Assembly: GCA_022425465.1 (NCBI GenBank)
Contig: JAKMFK010000016.1
Coordinates: forward strand, 1-16,805
DNA length: 16,805 nucleotides
Origin: Bacteroidia bacterium
GTDB taxonomy: Bacteria > Bacteroidota > Bacteroidia > NS11-12g > UBA9320
Direction of reading: 5' to 3'
Shown piece by piece: positions 16,334-16,805 of the stretch (the stretch's first letter is position 1; each line of letters begins with the position of its first letter). The notes under the pieces were generated by a model. The model worked only from the letters and a program-made list of their open reading frames with translations. It had not been told where the DNA came from and made no database searches. The position numbers and the translations under genes were made by a program.

Positions 16334-16805
16334 ATGAAACTACATGACTTACGATTAGAGGTAATGGCCACAATAGGGAAATCAATGGATGATTTATTAG
16401 ATAAATACCTAAAACCTATTGAATCAAATTGGCAACCAGCAGACCTGTTACCCGATGCAAGAAACCCCGAATTCGCCCATGAAATAAATGAAATACAAGA
16501 ATTAGCTAAAGAAATGGACTATGACTTACTTACCGTATTAATTGGAGATACAATTACTGAAGAAGCTCTCCCAACTTACGAGTCATGGCTCATGGATGTA
16601 GAAGGAATCAATCAACAGTATGATAATGACAATCCTAATGGTTGGAGTAGATGGATACGTGGTTGGACAGCTGAGGAAAATAGACATGGTGATTTATTAA
16701 ATAAATACCTATTTCTGTGTGGAAGAGTTGATATGAGAGAAATGGAAGTCACCACTCAACATCTTATAAATGATGGATTTGATATTGGCACAGGTCGCCA
16801 CCCCT
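16334..16805 (+). CDS. Acyl-ACP desaturase (ferritin-like di-iron), 3' end outside window
   Basis: The frame is open for 157 codons from ATG 16334 to the window edge, so only about the first half is present. It matches soluble stearoyl-ACP-type desaturases, which put a double bond into saturated acyl-ACP using O2, reduced ferredoxin and a di-iron centre. Visible landmarks are LKPIESNWQPADLLPD (26-41), the first iron-ligand segment TEEALPTY (75-82) and the ligand motif WTAEENRHGDLLNKYL (111-126), with E115 and H118 forming ExxH. The remaining ligands (a Glu and a second ExxH) would lie beyond the window. In Bacteroidota such genes set membrane fluidity, for example in cold adaptation. It is transcribed away from the DEAD-box helicase gene across a 113-bp gap. 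Confidence 0.92.
   Translation, partial: MKLHDLRLEVMATIGKSMDDLLDKYLKPIESNWQPADLLPDARNPEFAHEINEIQELAKEMDYDLLTVLIGDTITEEALPTYESWLMDVEGINQQYDNDNPNGWSRWIRGWTAEENRHGDLLNKYLFLCGRVDMREMEVTTQHLINDGFDIGTGRHP

Overview
The window is AT-rich bacterial DNA that reads as Bacteroidota, probably a marine Flavobacteriia-like lineage. The support is a complete actABCDEF operon for alternative complex III (ACIII), a surface protein of the SBBP-repeat type common in gliding Bacteroidota, starts without Shine-Dalgarno sequences, and promoter-like TAnnTTTG boxes of the Bacteroidota sigma factor. No rRNA, tRNA, CRISPR array, insertion sequence or phage gene was seen.

Left part (1-5460, minus strand): a tight run of four genes read right to left. 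These are a divergent SAM hydroxide adenosyltransferase-like (DUF62) protein, a small ABM-fold protein starting inside the previous stop codon, an exported helical-repeat protein ending in a CAP/SCP domain, and a large exported SBBP-repeat protein whose 3' end lies outside the window. A 66-bp divergent gap separates them from phoH on the plus strand (5527-6477). Both genes flanking this gap appear to start with TTG.

Middle part (6728-14917, plus strand): six closely spaced genes encode the whole ACIII, a quinol:electron-acceptor oxidoreductase that replaces cytochrome bc1. ActA carries five haems c. ActB has a molybdopterin-enzyme-like half plus an iron-sulfur half with 15 cluster cysteines. 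ActC and ActF are NrfD-like quinol-side membrane proteins. ActD is a two-helix DUF3341 protein and ActE a monohaem lipoprotein. Electrons should pass from menaquinol at ActC through the Fe-S chain of ActB to the haems of ActA and ActE, then to an oxidase. No oxidase gene follows: a strong terminator ends the operon 28 bp after actF.

Right part: a RhlE-type DEAD-box RNA helicase lies convergent to actF (14976-16220, minus) and shares that terminator. An acyl-ACP desaturase gene, divergent from the helicase, runs off the right edge (16334 onward, plus).

Most of the window is core metabolism. I did not find a clear undescribed system. The least conventional parts are the minus-strand cluster, where two proteins lack residues normally conserved in their families, and the twin TTG-start arrangement between it and phoH.
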